Assembly: GCA_016297535.1 (NCBI GenBank)
Contig: JAEDGL010000128.1
Location: 1 to 6,760 of the forward strand
DNA length: 6,760 nt
Direction of reading: 5' to 3'
From: Clostridia bacterium
GTDB taxonomy: Bacteria; Bacillota; Clostridia; Christensenellales; Aristaeellaceae
In this document: piece after piece, positions 5,919-6,760 of the stretch
Position numbering within the stretch: position 1 is the first letter of the stretch
Layout of the letters: each line of letters starts with the position of its first letter
The notes under the pieces: model-generated
Database searches by the model: none
What the model saw: only the letters and a program-made list of their open reading frames with translations
What the model was told of the DNA's origin: nothing
Translations under genes and position numbers: made by a program

Positions 5919-6482
5919 AAAGACCCATTCAAAGGCGTAAAGATGCCTAAAAAGGGAGAACCAAAAGTAACACACTTAACCAAAGAGCAAATGGATGATG
6001 TATTAGCCGCTTTGCATCGTGACTATGATCCAAAAGACCCGATGTATGTAGGAATACTATTGACTTTCTATGCAGGATTAAGGCGTGGTGAAATTTGCGG
6101 CTTGCGATGGAATGATATAGACTTTTATAGGCATACAATTACAGTTCGCTCTGCTATTGGCGTAAGTAGTGGCAAAGATGGAAATTATACAAAAAACCCT
6201 AAAAATAAAAGTTCTAATAGAACATTCCCTATGATGCCACATTTGGAAGAAGCATTGTTGAAAAGAAAGGCGTTTATTAACCCGCTCGATAGTTGGTATG
6301 TAATTGGTGAGCAAGAGCAGTTTATGCGACCTCAACAGTATAACCGCCTCTTTAGTGAATTTGTCGATAGAAACAACTTAGTAGATGCTTATGGTAAAAA
6401 GATTGTGCCGCACGGACTTAGACACAACTTTGCAACTGTTGGTATTCAAGCGGGAATGGATATTGCAAGCTTGGCACTTATG
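5919..6482 (+). pseudogene. Tyrosine recombinase (phage/ICE-type integrase), truncated at both ends
   Basis: The fragment resembles the catalytic domain of phage or conjugative-element integrases, which cut and join DNA at attachment sites. Counting from the ATG at 5943, visible signatures are YAGLRRGEICGLRW with catalytic Arg47, a basic strand KNPKNKSSNRTFP (84-96), and PHGLRHNFAT with His157 and Arg160. Family-like residues DPFKGVK continue upstream of that ATG to about 5919, just after an in-frame stop at 5913-5915, so the ATG is internal and the core-binding domain is lost. After GMDIASLALM (ending 6482) the expected GH motif and the catalytic tyrosine are absent; the frame runs on to 6623 through unrelated antisense transposase sequence. 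It cannot be a working recombinase. Base composition is much more AT-rich than guaA. It is probably a relic of an element inserted beside guaA. Confidence 0.85.
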
Positions 6483-6760
6483 GTTTTCAGCACAAAAAGA
6501 ATCAAAAATGTGAATACGTTTCGTATTTTGGCTATTGCAGAATTCGGCTCCGTTGTCTGTTTGAATGATTTGAAGCGAATAGCCAAAGTAGAGAATAGCC
6601 CGCTTCACAAAGTCCACCGTTGAATAACCGCTCTGTTCTTTGTAGGCATAGATGAACCGCTCACGACTTGCTTCTTCCAGCATTGTATACTGGAAAAATG
6701 TTTCTCCGTCTTTTCCCACATAACAGGCTTGTGGTACATACTTTACGTCCAGCTGCCATT
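6483..6760 (-). pseudogene. DDE transposase (rve-type insertion sequence) fragment, runs off the right edge
   Basis: Read on the minus strand from 6758, the frame gives WQLDVKYVPQAC, then FFQYTMLEEASRERFIYAYK and IIQTDNGAEF, followed by KRIHIFDSFCAEN ending at 6483. This is the retroviral-integrase-like core of an insertion-sequence transposase: the Asp of WQLD and the Asp of TDNG fit the first two catalytic positions. The third acidic residue, which the family carries in an HNGKVERSHR-like block some 35 residues later, is missing because the sequence switches at 6482/6483 to the reversed integrase; the frame then runs on to a stop at 6378. The N-terminal part is outside the window, so its state is unknown. 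An IS481- or IS3-like family is likely but unsettled. No terminal inverted repeat is visible at the junction. Confidence 0.8.

Noticed and set aside
5943..6623. Intact 226-residue integrase gene.
   Set aside because: Homology starts before the ATG and stops at 6482; the last 46 residues are antisense transposase sequence, and the catalytic tyrosine is missing.
6378..6719. Complete small minus-strand transposase gene.
   Set aside because: Its apparent start is an internal GTG; transposase residues continue in frame to the window edge, and its C-terminal third is reversed integrase sequence.
1..6760. CRISPR arrays, tRNA or rRNA genes.
   Set aside because: No regularly spaced repeats, cloverleaf or rRNA signature was found on either strand by eye.

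Overview
The window reads as a GC-rich chromosomal stretch of a Firmicute, most likely a Clostridia-class gut-type bacterium. The grounds are a type I-alpha-like glutamine synthetase, a textbook T-box leader, a Bacillus-type PurF with propeptide and Fe-S cysteines, purine-rich Shine-Dalgarno sites and SigA-type promoters. The species cannot be told from the sequence. From about 5800 the composition shifts abruptly to AT-rich, marking remnants of mobile DNA.

Layout. Positions 1-584 (minus) hold the first 194 codons of glnA, running off the left edge. Positions 585-1115 are a divergent regulatory region: the glnA promoter and a hairpin-plus-U-tract leader on the minus strand, then on the plus strand a promoter and a roughly 290-nt T-box leader. 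The T-box controls asnB (1116-2696), a glutamine-dependent asparagine synthetase. Positions 2697-2828 carry a good promoter and a second hairpin-plus-U-tract leader in front of purF (2829-4265). purF overlaps guaA (4262-5800) by four bases, so the two are probably translationally coupled. A strong intrinsic terminator (5828-5873) closes the unit. Positions 5919-6482 are a tyrosine recombinase fragment lacking both ends. It is joined tail to tail at about 6482/6483 to a fragment of a DDE transposase on the minus strand that runs off the right edge.

How the genes work together. glnA makes glutamine. asnB, purF and guaA all spend the glutamine amide: on asparagine, on the committed step of purine synthesis, and on GMP. 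The locus is thus a glutamine production and consumption block. Each of its three transcription units has a hairpin followed by a T-run between promoter and start codon, which suggests that leader-level control (attenuation) is common to all of them. Only the asnB leader has a recognised mechanism, sensing uncharged tRNA, probably tRNA-Asn. The other two hairpins are the least explained part of the window. No wholly new protein system is visible.
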